Source of the DNA: Lentzea fradiae
GTDB lineage: Bacteria; Actinomycetota; Actinomycetes; Mycobacteriales; Pseudonocardiaceae
Reading direction: 5' to 3'
DNA: 64,000 bases
NCBI RefSeq assembly: GCF_900100955.1
Contig: NZ_FNCC01000001.1
Location: 620,001-684,000 of the forward strand
The notes beneath the pieces were generated by a model, which was not told where the DNA came from, did not search any database, and saw nothing but the letters and a program-made list of their open reading frames with translations. Below, in pieces: positions 16,175 to 24,470 of the stretch (its first letter is position 1; each line of letters starts with the position of its first letter). The position numbers and the translations under genes are program-made.

Positions 16175-17151
16175 AGCGAACGGTGCTGGTTCTGGCCGTG
16201 GTGCTGCCGCTGACGGCGTGCGGCACCGCCAATCCGTCGCCCACGTCCGTCGCGAGTGGACAGATCACGGTGAAGGACTGCGCGGGGAAGGACGTCACGT
16301 TCGACAAGGTGCCGGAGCGGGTGGTGACGCTCGACGGCTACGCGGCGCAGACCCTCGTGCGGCTCGGGGTCGCGGACAGGGTCGTGGGCACCGGGTTTCC
16401 CGCGCCGTTCGGCGCCGACAGCGCGCCGCACGCGGAACGGCTGGCGCGGATCCCGGTCCTCGCGGAACGGGTGCCGGTCAACGAGGTCGTGGCCGCGCAG
16501 CAGCCCGACCTCGTGCTGACGAGCTTCGAGTCGTTCGGTGGCCCGCCCGGCAGCCCGAAGGAGGCCGACCTCGTCACGATGGGGGCCAAGGGGCTCACGT
16601 CCTGCCTGAAGGGGTCGAGCGAAGGCCCGTTGACGGATCTCTCGCCCACCTACGAGTACGTGCGCAAGCTCGGCGCCGTGTTCGGGGTGCGGGACCGTGC
16701 GGAACAGCTCGTCGCGGAGCTGGAGGGCCGCGCGCAGGCCGTCGCGGCCAAGGTGACGGGGGACAGGCCGAAGGTGCTGGTGCTTCAGGACAACCCGGTG
16801 GCCGGGCAGCCGTTGCGGACCTCGGGCGCGGGCACGATCGCGCACGCCCTGATCAGCATGGCCGGTGGGCAGAGCGTCTTCTCCGACGTGTCGTCGATGC
16901 ACGCGGAGATCTCGCCGGAAGAGGTCGTGCGCCGCGACCCGGAGGTCGTCTGGGTCATCACGGACTACACGTTCGCCAAGCTCAAGGGGCAGGAGCTGGT
17001 GGCGGCGGTGCGGACGAACCCGTTGCTGGCCGGCACCACCGCGGGCAGGCAGAGCAAGGTCGTCTCGACCTCGCAGTACCTGGTGTCGTTCCCCAGCCCG
17101 CTCAACCTCGACGGGCTGGAACAGCTCGCGAACGCGCTGCACGCCGGCTGA
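16171..17151 (+). CDS. Metal-chelate ABC transporter substrate-binding lipoprotein
   Basis: 326 residues. Lipobox 'LPLTAC' with Cys17 after a short signal. The body is a FecB/BtuF-like periplasmic-binding-protein type 2 (class III, two lobes joined by a long helix): 'VPERVVTLDGYAAQTLVRLG', 'EVVAAQQPDLVLTS', 'EEVVRRDPEVVWVI'. Such proteins bind ferric siderophores, haem or cobalamin at the membrane outer face. The ligand cannot be read from sequence. It overlaps the upstream DJ-1 gene and is followed 1 bp later by the permease. Could serve the NRPS metallophore 7 kb downstream, but this is only proximity. Confidence 0.88.
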   Translation: MKRTVLVLAVVLPLTACGTANPSPTSVASGQITVKDCAGKDVTFDKVPERVVTLDGYAAQTLVRLGVADRVVGTGFPAPFGADSAPHAERLARIPVLAERVPVNEVVAAQQPDLVLTSFESFGGPPGSPKEADLVTMGAKGLTSCLKGSSEGPLTDLSPTYEYVRKLGAVFGVRDRAEQLVAELEGRAQAVAAKVTGDRPKVLVLQDNPVAGQPLRTSGAGTIAHALISMAGGQSVFSDVSSMHAEISPEEVVRRDPEVVWVITDYTFAKLKGQELVAAVRTNPLLAGTTAGRQSKVVSTSQYLVSFPSPLNLDGLEQLANALHAG

Positions 17152-17152
17152 C

Positions 17153-18238
17153 ATGACCACGACCGTCGGCAAACCGTCCCCGGCGCCCGCCGCACGCGCG
17201 TGGCGGACCGGAGCCCTGTCCCACCCCGTCCTGCTCGTCCTGCTGGGTGCCGCGCTCGTCGTGTCGGCACTGATGGCCACCGGTGTGGGACCGGTCGGCG
17301 TGCCCGCCGGAGAGGTGGCGGGCATCCTGGTGCACCACCTGCGCGGCGGGGGAGACACCGGTGCCGCCGCCGACCTGATCGTGTGGCGCATCCGGTTCCC
17401 CCGCGTGCTGCTCGGCGCCGTCGTGGGGGCCGGTCTCGCCCTCGCGGGAGCCGTGGTGCAGGGCGTCGTGCGCAACCCGGTCGCCGACCCCTACCTGCTG
17501 GGCCTGTCCCACGGCGCGTCCGTGGGCGCGGTCCTGGTCCTGACGACCGGTGCCTCGGTGCTCGGCGCGCTGACCCTGCCGTTCGCGGCGTTCGCGGGCG
17601 CCACCGCCGCGATCGCGGTGGTGCTCGTGATGGCACGGCACCGGGGCCGGTTGCTGCCGATGCGGCTGATCCTCGTCGGCGTCGCGTTCGGGCACCTGTT
17701 CGCCGGGGTCACCTCGTTCATGCTCGCCCGCACGGACTCCTCCGCCGCCCAGCAGCAGATCATCTTCTGGATGCTCGGCGGCCTGTCCGGCGCGCGGTGG
17801 GCCACGCTCCCGGTCACCGCCTCGGTCGTCGTGGGCGTCGGCGCGCTGCTGCTGGTGCGGGCGCGAAGGCTGAACGCGCTCGTCCTCGGTGAGGAGGCCG
17901 GCGCGGCACTCGGCCTCAACGCCAGCCGGTTGCGCTGGTACCTGCTGGTCCTCACCACCCTGCTGACCGGCACCGTCGTGGCCGTGTCGGGCGGCATCGG
18001 GTTCGTCGGCCTGATCGTGCCGCACCTGGCGCGCATGCTCGTCGGCGCCGACCACCGGCGGATGCTGCCCGTCACCGCGCTGCTCGGCGCGTTGTTCCTG
18101 CTGTGGGCCGACGTGGCGGCGCGGATGCTCATCGCGCCGGCCGAGCTGCCGATCGGCATCCTCACCGCGTTCCTCGGGGTGCCGTTCTTCCTGCTCGTCA
18201 TGCGCGCCCGCGGCCTGGCCACCGGGGAGAACGCGTGA
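17153..18238 (+). CDS. FecCD-family ABC transporter permease
   Basis: 361 residues with about nine to ten hydrophobic segments. Typical FecCD/BtuC motifs are present: 'RFPRVLLGAVVGAGLALAGA', 'QGVVRNPVADPYLLGLSHGA', and near the C-terminus 'GGIGFVGLIVPHLARMLVG', which contacts the ATPase. It forms the homodimeric membrane channel of a siderophore, haem or cobalamin importer with the neighbouring lipoprotein and ATPase. Only one permease gene is present, as in BtuCDF-type systems. Its stop overlaps the GTG of the ATPase gene. Confidence 0.92.
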   Translation: MTTTVGKPSPAPAARAWRTGALSHPVLLVLLGAALVVSALMATGVGPVGVPAGEVAGILVHHLRGGGDTGAAADLIVWRIRFPRVLLGAVVGAGLALAGAVVQGVVRNPVADPYLLGLSHGASVGAVLVLTTGASVLGALTLPFAAFAGATAAIAVVLVMARHRGRLLPMRLILVGVAFGHLFAGVTSFMLARTDSSAAQQQIIFWMLGGLSGARWATLPVTASVVVGVGALLLVRARRLNALVLGEEAGAALGLNASRLRWYLLVLTTLLTGTVVAVSGGIGFVGLIVPHLARMLVGADHRRMLPVTALLGALFLLWADVAARMLIAPAELPIGILTAFLGVPFFLLVMRARGLATGENA

Positions 18239-19065
18239 GACTCGACCTCGACTCCGTCTCCGTCGCGCTGGGTGGGACCCCGGTGCTGGACCGGATCAGC
18301 CTGACCGTCCACTCCGGACAGTTCGTGGCGCTGGCCGGTCCCAACGGCAGCGGCAAGTCCACCCTGCTGCGCACCGTCTACCGGGCCCGGCGGCCCGACT
18401 CGGGCACGGTCCGCGCGGATGGCCGCGACCTGTGGTCGCTGCCCGCGGCGGAGACGGCCAGGGACATCGGCGTGCTGACGCAGGAACAGCACTCCGGCTT
18501 CGAGCTCACCGTCGCCGAGACCGTCGCGCTGGGCCGCACCCCGCATCTCGGCCTCTTCGACCGGCTGACCCGTGCCGACCACGCCGCGATCGGCGAGGCC
18601 GTCGAACGGACCGGGCTGACCGCGTTCACCGGCCGCCGCGTCGGGGAGCTGTCGGGCGGGGAACGGCAGCGGGTCCTCCTCGCGCGCGCCCTCGCCCAGC
18701 AGCCCCGGCTGCTCGTGCTCGACGAGCCCACGAACCACCTCGACCTGCGGCACCAGCTCGACCTCCTGGAGCTCGTCCGCGACCTCGGCGTCACCGTCGT
18801 CGCGGCACTGCACAGCCTCGACCTCGCCGCCACGTACGCGGACGCCGTGGCCGTTCTCAAGGACGGCGAGCTGTTCGGGTACGGGCGTCCGGCGGAAGTC
18901 CTGACACCGCAGGCCATCGGCGAGGTGTTCGGAGTGGACGCCACCGTGCACCACGACGACGGAGCCACCAGGTTCGTGCTGCGGCCGCGGTGCGTCTGCC
19001 CGGACGCCTGCCACTGGAGCTGCCGCACCCGCCGCCTGGCCAGGACGGGCGCCGATGCCGGCTGA
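18235..19065 (+). CDS. Metal-chelate ABC transporter ATPase with Cys-rich C-terminal tail
   Basis: 276 residues from GTG 18235. Walker A GPNGSGKST at residues 35-43, signature LSGGERQRVLLARAL, Walker B 'LLVLDEPTNHLD' with Asp163-Glu164. This is a FecE/FepC-type importer ATPase. Unusually, after the normal domain there is a tail with 'CVCPDACHWSC' (Cys253, 255, 259, 263 plus His260) in a basic context, which the family does not need for ATP hydrolysis. It could bind a metal or an Fe-S cluster and couple transport to metal status or reduction (inference). The gene overlaps the permease gene by 4 bp and the AraC gene by 11 bp. Confidence 0.88.
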   Translation: MRLDLDSVSVALGGTPVLDRISLTVHSGQFVALAGPNGSGKSTLLRTVYRARRPDSGTVRADGRDLWSLPAAETARDIGVLTQEQHSGFELTVAETVALGRTPHLGLFDRLTRADHAAIGEAVERTGLTAFTGRRVGELSGGERQRVLLARALAQQPRLLVLDEPTNHLDLRHQLDLLELVRDLGVTVVAALHSLDLAATYADAVAVLKDGELFGYGRPAEVLTPQAIGEVFGVDATVHHDDGATRFVLRPRCVCPDACHWSCRTRRLARTGADAG

Positions 19066-20023
19066 CCCGCACGTCGTCGCCGTGCTCGCCGTCGACGGCG
19101 TCGTGGGCTTCGACCTGGCGATCCCGTGCCAGGTCTTCGGCCTCGCCCGGCTGCCCGGCGGCGACTACCCGTACCAGGTGCGCGTCTGCGGCACGGCGCC
19201 GTCGGTCCCGGCCACGGCGGGCGGCGTCGGCTACTACCGGATCGAAGCCCCGCACGGCCTCGACGCGGCGGAGGACGCGGGCACCATCGTCGTGCCGGGG
19301 ATGCCCGTCACCCGGCCGGTGCCCCCGGAGGTGGTCTCCCTGCTGCGCGCCGCCGCGCGTGGCGTCCGCACGATCTCGATCTGCACGGGTGCGTTCGCCC
19401 TCGCCGAGGCCGGTCTGCTCGCCGGTCGCCGCGCCACCACCCACTGGGCCGCCGCGGCCGAGCTCGCCCGGCGCCACCCGGACGTCGAGGTCGACGCCGG
19501 AGCCCTCCACGTCGACGAGGGCAAGGTCCTCACCTCCGCCGGGGTCGCCGCGGGCCTGGACCTGTGCCTGCACGTCGTGCGCCGTGACTTCGGCGCCGCC
19601 GTGGCCGCGGCGGTGGCCAGGGCCGTCGTCATGCCGCCCACCCGTGACGGCGACCAGGCCCAGTTCATCCCGCCACCCCCGGCGCCCACCGGCGGCGGGT
19701 CGCTCGCCACCACCCTGGTCTGGATGCGCGAACGGGCGTCGGAGCCGCTCAGCCTCGCCGACATCGCCCGGCACGCCAACCTCAGCGTCCGCACCCTGAC
19801 GCGCCGGTTCCGCGAACAGACCGGCACGACCCCGCTGGAGTGGCTGTCCCGCCAGCGCCTCCAGCTCGCTCGCGAGCTGCTCGAGACCACGGACCTGCCC
19901 GTCCCGGTCGTCGCCGAACGCAGCGGCCACGGCTCGGCCACCGCGCTGCGCGCCCGGTTCGGCCGCGAGCTGCACGTCAGCCCGAACCGGTACCGCCGCT
20001 CGTTCCGGCAGAGCGAGCCGTGA
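19055..20023 (+). CDS. AraC-family regulator with DJ-1/PfpI N-terminal domain
   Basis: 322 residues. Residues 1-200 are a GATase1/DJ-1-like sensor domain (VLAVDGVVGFDLAIPCQVFG; 'ISICTGAFALAEAGLLAG' with Cys110; 'ATTHW'), as in FtrA/CdhR/GlxA-type regulators. Residues about 215-320 are an AraC double helix-turn-helix (SLADIARHANLSVRTLTRRF, then 'GTTPLEWLSRQRLQLARELL'). Last gene of the importer operon, starting inside the ATPase gene, so it most likely regulates this operon in response to a small molecule. The same domain type also opens the operon as a separate protein. Confidence 0.88.
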   Translation: MPADPHVVAVLAVDGVVGFDLAIPCQVFGLARLPGGDYPYQVRVCGTAPSVPATAGGVGYYRIEAPHGLDAAEDAGTIVVPGMPVTRPVPPEVVSLLRAAARGVRTISICTGAFALAEAGLLAGRRATTHWAAAAELARRHPDVEVDAGALHVDEGKVLTSAGVAAGLDLCLHVVRRDFGAAVAAAVARAVVMPPTRDGDQAQFIPPPPAPTGGGSLATTLVWMRERASEPLSLADIARHANLSVRTLTRRFREQTGTTPLEWLSRQRLQLARELLETTDLPVPVVAERSGHGSATALRARFGRELHVSPNRYRRSFRQSEP

Positions 20024-20183
20024 CGCGGGACGGATCTTCCTTCGATTTGAGCAGTGCTCACCAATTGAGTCGCACTATGTCGGCTGACGTGCTGCTATAG
20101 CTTTCCGGTGGTGCGCCTATCTGGAATACGCGACGCGGGGATAACGCTTTGTTCCGGAAATCGACCTCTTTCGTGCTGGGGTC

Positions 20184-21455
20184 GTGGAGAACAGGAGCGT
20201 GCTGACGGTGCAGATCGGTCGCGGTGGCTGGGAAAAGGCTTTTGACGACGACGAGGCGGACAAGGTGGCGCGGCTGCGCACCTTGCTCGAAACGGGGGAC
20301 GAGGTGTGGGACGGGGCCGCGGGCAAGATGGTCCCCGAGTACGTGCTGACGACGAGCGAACTGGAGCTCGACGCCTTGGAGGAGGTGCTGTCGATCCTGG
20401 AAGGGCACGTCAAGCACCCCTTCCTGCCGCAGAGCGACCTGGACGCGCTGGCGAAGGAGATCGAGCAGCGCAAGGACCCGGTGTGGGTCGAGGAGCAGGA
20501 ACGCAGACGCAAGCAGCGCTGGGACGACCAGGCCGCGACGGAGAGACGGGTGCTGGCGGAAGGGCTCGACGCGCTCGGCGGGTCCGGCGACACCTGGAAG
20601 GAGCGGCTGCCGCAGATCAAGCAGTGGTGGGAGCGCGTGAAAGCCGACGAGGCCAAGGAGACCTGGCACGGCGTCTACACCGCGAACCGGATGTCGGCCA
20701 GGCAGATCAGCGCCACCGGCCGCGGCGGCACGTTCTCGATCGTCAACCGCGCCGAACGCAAGAACGTCGCCAAGCGCCGTGACATCCTGCTCGACCGCAC
20801 GGCAGGCGGAATCCTGAAGCGGACCGATCCCGCGAACTTCGTGGACCCGAAAACCGGCGCCAGCAAGAAGGACACCGAGGGTCTTTACGACCTCAGCGCC
20901 TCACTGCTCGACTCGCGCAAGCCCGTCATCGACAAACAGCTGAAGTTCTACAAGGACGCCGTCCTCGTCCTGATGCCCGTGCCGACCGAACGCGACGCGA
21001 AGATCTTCCACGCCATCTCCTCGCTCAAGGACCCCGACGACAACTTCCTGCGCGCCATCCGTTCCACGTTCACCCGGATCCGCCTGGCGCAGGGCAGCGA
21101 CATGCACACCATCTACGTCGACGACACCGACGGCCCGGACCAGCCCAAGAAGGTCCGCTACGGCGTCACCGGCCGGGTGCACCTCACCGGCGGCGAGGTG
21201 GTGCGCGCCGACGACGCCCACATCGCCGTGCGGCGCACCGATGCCCTCGAACACAGCCGCATCCTCGGCGCGGGAGCCACCCAGCCGGTGAACGAGATCG
21301 TCATGGTCTACCGGCAGCACGCCTCGCCGGTGTTCCCGCTGTTCGCGAAGTGGGACGCGAGCGAGAAGCGGTTCGACGTCCTCGACCGCGAGTCGCTGGA
21401 ACCCACCGGCGACCACATCACGAACAAGGGCGAGTGGGTGTCCGGGAAGTCGTGA
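20184..21455 (+). CDS. Uncharacterised hydrophilic protein (up to 423 aa)
   Basis: No family recognised. The first 170 residues are strongly charged and probably helical or coiled (LELDALEEVLSILEGHVKHP, EEQERRRKQRWDDQAATERR). The second half has more mixed strand content with 'KIFHAISSLKDPDDNFLRAI' and 'YGVTGRVHLTGGEVVRADDA'. No signal peptide or membrane segment. Start uncertain: GTG 20184 gives the longest frame; GTG 20208 has AGGAG about 10 bp upstream and is plausible. It is convergent with the FAH-family gene and overlaps it by 38 bp. Preceding 160 bp are relatively AT-rich and probably hold its promoter. Confidence 0.65.
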   Translation: MENRSVLTVQIGRGGWEKAFDDDEADKVARLRTLLETGDEVWDGAAGKMVPEYVLTTSELELDALEEVLSILEGHVKHPFLPQSDLDALAKEIEQRKDPVWVEEQERRRKQRWDDQAATERRVLAEGLDALGGSGDTWKERLPQIKQWWERVKADEAKETWHGVYTANRMSARQISATGRGGTFSIVNRAERKNVAKRRDILLDRTAGGILKRTDPANFVDPKTGASKKDTEGLYDLSASLLDSRKPVIDKQLKFYKDAVLVLMPVPTERDAKIFHAISSLKDPDDNFLRAIRSTFTRIRLAQGSDMHTIYVDDTDGPDQPKKVRYGVTGRVHLTGGEVVRADDAHIAVRRTDALEHSRILGAGATQPVNEIVMVYRQHASPVFPLFAKWDASEKRFDVLDRESLEPTGDHITNKGEWVSGKS

Positions 21456-22629
21456 CGGAACCCAGCAGGCCGCGGGCGGCGAGGTTCTCCATCAGCGCGG
21501 TGATGCCGAACGTCCAGTCGTCCGCGGCCTCGGCGGTGTTCACGACGTTCGTCAACGCGCCCAGGCGGGGCGAGGAGATGCGGACGACGTCGCCGACCTT
21601 GTGGGTGAACCCCTCACCGGGCTGGTCGCGGTCCTCGGTCGGCGCGAACATCGTGCCGGTGAACAGCACGAACCCGTCCGGGTAGCGGTGGTGGGCGCCG
21701 TAGGCGTGGGACACGAGCTCGTCGAGCTCCCGGCTGATCTCGGACACCGGGTTGACGCCGTGCAGCTCGAACCCGTCGGGCCCGGTGATGTCCAGGGCGA
21801 TCTCGGTGGCCTTGGCGTCCGCCGGCGTGAACCCGTCGTCGAACAGCCGCAGGAACGGCCCGATGGCGCAGGACGCGTTGTTGTCCTTCGCCTCGGTGAG
21901 CAGAAGCGCGCTCCGGCCCTCGAAGTCGCGCAGGTTGACGTCGTTGCCGAGCGTCGCGCCGACCGGCACCCCGCGCGAGCTCACCACGAGGACGAGCTCG
22001 GGTTCGGGGTTGTTCCAGGCCGAGCGGGCGAGCACGCCGATGTCGGCACCCGGTCCCACGGCCGACAGGACCGGGGCCTTGGTGAAGATCTCGGGGTCGG
22101 GGCCGATGCCGACCTCGAGGTACTGCGACCACAGGCCCTCGGCCTGGAGCACCCGCTTCACCTCCTCGGCCTCCGCCGACCCCGGCTTGAGGTGGGAGAT
22201 GTGGCCCTGGACGATCGCGCCCACCTTCCGCCGCACCTCCTCGGCACGGGCGGGGTCACCGTCGGCCCGCTCCTCGATGACCCGTTCGAGCATGCTGCGC
22301 ACGAAGGTCACCCCGGCCGCCTTGAGCACCTGAAGGTCGACCGGCGCGAGCAACCGGGGAACGTCACCGGACGGGTTCGCCGTGGCGGCCAGGACGTCCG
22401 CGAGCGGCCACGACGTGCCGCCCTGGGAACCCCTGACGACCTCCACCACGTCCGGCCGCTCCAGCAACGACGACACCGTGGGTGCCACCGCCGACAGGTC
22501 CACGACCTCGTCGCCGCGGATCGTCACGACCGACGGGCCGCCCACCGCCGGGTCGAAGACCCTCCCGACGAGAGTGGCGTCCGCCGCGTCGAGGGGGAGA
22601 ACGTCGGCCGCGCTGAGTGAGATCCCCAT
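21418..22629 (-). CDS. FAH-family 2-keto-3-deoxy-pentonate dehydratase-like enzyme
   Basis: 403 residues from ATG 22629 (AGGAAGGA upstream). The central block 'NNPEPELVLVVSSRGVPVGA', 'GNDVNLRDFEGRSALLL' and 'AKDNNASCAIGPFLRLFDDG' is the fumarylacetoacetate-hydrolase superfamily core, with acidic metal ligands in PEPE and GND. The pattern is closest to XylX-type 2-keto-3-deoxy-D-xylonate/arabinonate dehydratases of oxidative pentose catabolism, which would yield alpha-ketoglutarate semialdehyde. Subfamily assignment is from remembered motifs. No pentonate dehydratase or dehydrogenase genes are adjacent, so substrate is not confirmed. Converges on and overlaps the unknown 423-residue gene. Confidence 0.78.
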   Translation of the reverse strand: MGISLSAADVLPLDAADATLVGRVFDPAVGGPSVVTIRGDEVVDLSAVAPTVSSLLERPDVVEVVRGSQGGTSWPLADVLAATANPSGDVPRLLAPVDLQVLKAAGVTFVRSMLERVIEERADGDPARAEEVRRKVGAIVQGHISHLKPGSAEAEEVKRVLQAEGLWSQYLEVGIGPDPEIFTKAPVLSAVGPGADIGVLARSAWNNPEPELVLVVSSRGVPVGATLGNDVNLRDFEGRSALLLTEAKDNNASCAIGPFLRLFDDGFTPADAKATEIALDITGPDGFELHGVNPVSEISRELDELVSHAYGAHHRYPDGFVLFTGTMFAPTEDRDQPGEGFTHKVGDVVRISSPRLGALTNVVNTAEAADDWTFGITALMENLAARGLLGSVTTSRTPTRPCS

Positions 22630-22777
22630 GGAAGTCCTTCCTGCTCGCACCGCGAGATCAGCTCGAAGTCCCGACGAGCTTCCCCCACCAGGGCTTCGGG
22701 CGACAGCGCCGCACGGCGGTGCGAAGGGCCGCGAGCCCGGTAACGGGTATCTCCGGCCACGCGATTCACCGTGCACT

Positions 22778-23392
22778 ATGGCGACGGGTCGGGCCGCGGT
22801 GCGCGTTCTTCTCACGGGCTTGGTGCTGTACCTCTATTGGAAGTTCAAAGAGGGAGCGCCGGCCCAGCTGGCCTTCATCGCCTACGTCGGCGCGTTGTTC
22901 GTGGAGCAGTGGGCGATGGCCCGTTTCCGGGAGAAACGCCCGCAGGCGGCGGAGACCTCGGTCGCCGACGGCCACGGACATCGGGGCGTCGACCGCCAGA
23001 GCCCTGGCGGCGCGCAGCGGGAGTCGTCCGGCGGCTACCTGTCGGCCTTCGTCGTGCTGATGGCCGTGCTGCTCATGAGCGACTCGTTCTTCTTCACCGA
23101 CTGGCTCGTCTTCGGGGCGCCCGGCTCAGGGGAGGCGGGAGGCGTCGTGCTCGCGAAGGTCGTCGCCTCGCTGGTCGCGCTCGTGGCCGCCTTCGCGGGG
23201 CCGCTGGTCGCGGGGGTCGTCACCTACATCGACCTGGCCGAGTGGATCTCCCGCCGCCGCCAGGGGTCGTCGAGCTTCCTGTCGGGCTTCGGACCGGTGG
23301 TTCCCGCCGCCGTCGTGGCGATCGCCTGCTACGGACACTTCTACCTGGCCTACCTCGTCTACAGCGCGATGGGCGTGCTGAGGCCGGGCTGA
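22778..23392 (+). CDS. Uncharacterised integral membrane protein
   Basis: 204 residues from ATG 22778; the frame is open far upstream but those residues lack sense and overlap the FAH gene antisense. About five hydrophobic segments: 'VRVLLTGLVLYLYW', 'LAFIAYVGALFVEQW', 'YLSAFVVLMAVLLMSDSFFF', 'VVASLVALVAAFAGPLVAGV', 'VVPAAVVAIACYGHFYLAYL'. A polar loop separates spans 2 and 3. No family recognised. Shine-Dalgarno weak, so the start may differ. Convergent with the EF-hand gene, sharing the terminator at 23415-23459. Confidence 0.62.
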   Translation: MATGRAAVRVLLTGLVLYLYWKFKEGAPAQLAFIAYVGALFVEQWAMARFREKRPQAAETSVADGHGHRGVDRQSPGGAQRESSGGYLSAFVVLMAVLLMSDSFFFTDWLVFGAPGSGEAGGVVLAKVVASLVALVAAFAGPLVAGVVTYIDLAEWISRRRQGSSSFLSGFGPVVPAAVVAIACYGHFYLAYLVYSAMGVLRPG

Positions 23393-23414
23393 GGGGTGAC
23401 CCGGCACCCACGAG

Positions 23415-23459
23415 CCGAGGAGGCGTCGCCGAGTGTCCGGATCGGCGACGCCTCCTCGG
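23415..23459. terminator. Bidirectional hairpin terminator
   Basis: A perfect 18-base inverted repeat, CCGAGGAGGCGTCGCCGA and TCGGCGACGCCTCCTCGG, with a 9-base loop, in the gap between the convergent membrane-protein and EF-hand genes. Confidence 0.85.
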
Positions 23460-23493
23460 AAGACGCCGGGCACAGCGGCCGCAGCGGGTCCCG

Positions 23494-24018
23494 TCAGAGA
23501 CCGAGCAGCATGCTTCCCGCTGACCGCGGGTCCGAGCTCAGCAGCATCTCCCTCGTCGCCTGGTCCCACTCCGCCTTGGTGATGTGCCCGTCGCCGTCGG
23601 TGTCGAGCCGCTGGAACGCGGCGCGCACGCCCTCGGGGTCGATCCCGTCCCGCAGCAGTGCCCTGGCGAGCTCCTGCTCGGTGACGAGGCCGTCGCCGTC
23701 CACGTCGATGATCCGGAAGAAGGAGGCGTTCATCGAGACGTAGATCCGTTCCACCACGCTCTCGTCGATCGCCTCGGCGTACTCCTCCTTGGTGATCACG
23801 CGGTCGCCGTCGCTGTCGGCGTGGCTCAGCAGCTGCCACAGCTCGGCGCCCGACCTGCGGATGTCCATGGCCTGGATCGAGTCCATCGGGACGTTGAAAT
23901 CCCTGAGGAACCCCTCGATGTGCGCGAAGATGTCCGATTGGTCGATCGCGCCGTCGTTGTTCCTGTCCAGCTTCGAGAACAACAGTTCGCGTTTTTGCTC
24001 CTGCAAGCCCGAAGTCAT
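23494..24018 (-). CDS. Four-EF-hand calcium-binding protein (calerythrin-like)
   Basis: 174 residues from ATG 24018 with AAGGAG upstream. Four EF-hand loops can be read: DRNNDGAIDQSD, DSDGDRVITKEE, DVDGDGLVTEQE and DTDGDGHITKAE, each with the Dx(D/N)xDG pattern and a final acidic residue (loop 1 ends in Asp). The layout, with a longer gap between loops 1 and 2, matches calerythrin and the sarcoplasmic-calcium-binding-like proteins of Saccharopolyspora and Streptomyces. It should act as a cytosolic calcium buffer or sensor. No membrane segment. Upstream lies the 450-bp divergent region in front of the NRPS. Confidence 0.92.
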   Translation of the reverse strand: MTSGLQEQKRELLFSKLDRNNDGAIDQSDIFAHIEGFLRDFNVPMDSIQAMDIRRSGAELWQLLSHADSDGDRVITKEEYAEAIDESVVERIYVSMNASFFRIIDVDGDGLVTEQELARALLRDGIDPEGVRAAFQRLDTDGDGHITKAEWDQATREMLLSSDPRSAGSMLLGL

Positions 24019-24470
24019 CGCGTTTCTCCTTGCGCTGCTGGTTGGCGTCGAATTGTCGCGGTGGAACTCGTGTGACCTTCCGGTCGTGTATACCGTCCAC
24101 CGCGCCTGACCGGCTCGTTCGTCACTCCGCAGGGGAGGGAATGGTGCCCGGAAAGCTGTACTTCGCCACGGGCTGTGCAGAGCGGGGCGCGATGTCGGAC
24201 GCATTTACGCCTCGGTGTTTCCCGTGTCGCCGACAGCGCTCGTCCGGGTGTTCCCCGGCGATTCCGGACGCCGAATCGAAGTGCCGAGAGTGATCACCGT
24301 TCCCCGGTGAGTAGTGATCGCCTCGCACGATGGGGTTGTCGGCGGGACGGGGCAGCGCCGGGACCGGTTCCGCACTCCATCCTGCTGAAGGCAGTTCCGC
24401 CTGCCGGGTCTTCCGGCGCGGCGGAGCTCACCTGTCCTGTCCTGACGCGGCGCCCCGGAGTGACGACACG
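24019..24470. other. Divergent intergenic region upstream of the NRPS operon
   Basis: No gene seen. It should carry the promoter of the NRPS operon and that of the EF-hand gene. It contains direct repeats AGTGATCACC (24289-24298) and AGTGATCGCC (24313-24322), 24 bp apart, the first including the palindrome GTGATCAC. No recognisable Zur or IdeR/DmdR box. Confidence 0.45.

Noticed and set aside
16035-17475. Minus-strand open frames over the importer genes
   Set aside because: Overlapped by well-supported plus-strand ABC genes; sequence is His/Arg/Gly-rich without motifs.
22382-22777. Upstream extension of the membrane protein
   Set aside because: It overlaps the FAH gene antisense and lacks hydrophobic or conserved sequence.
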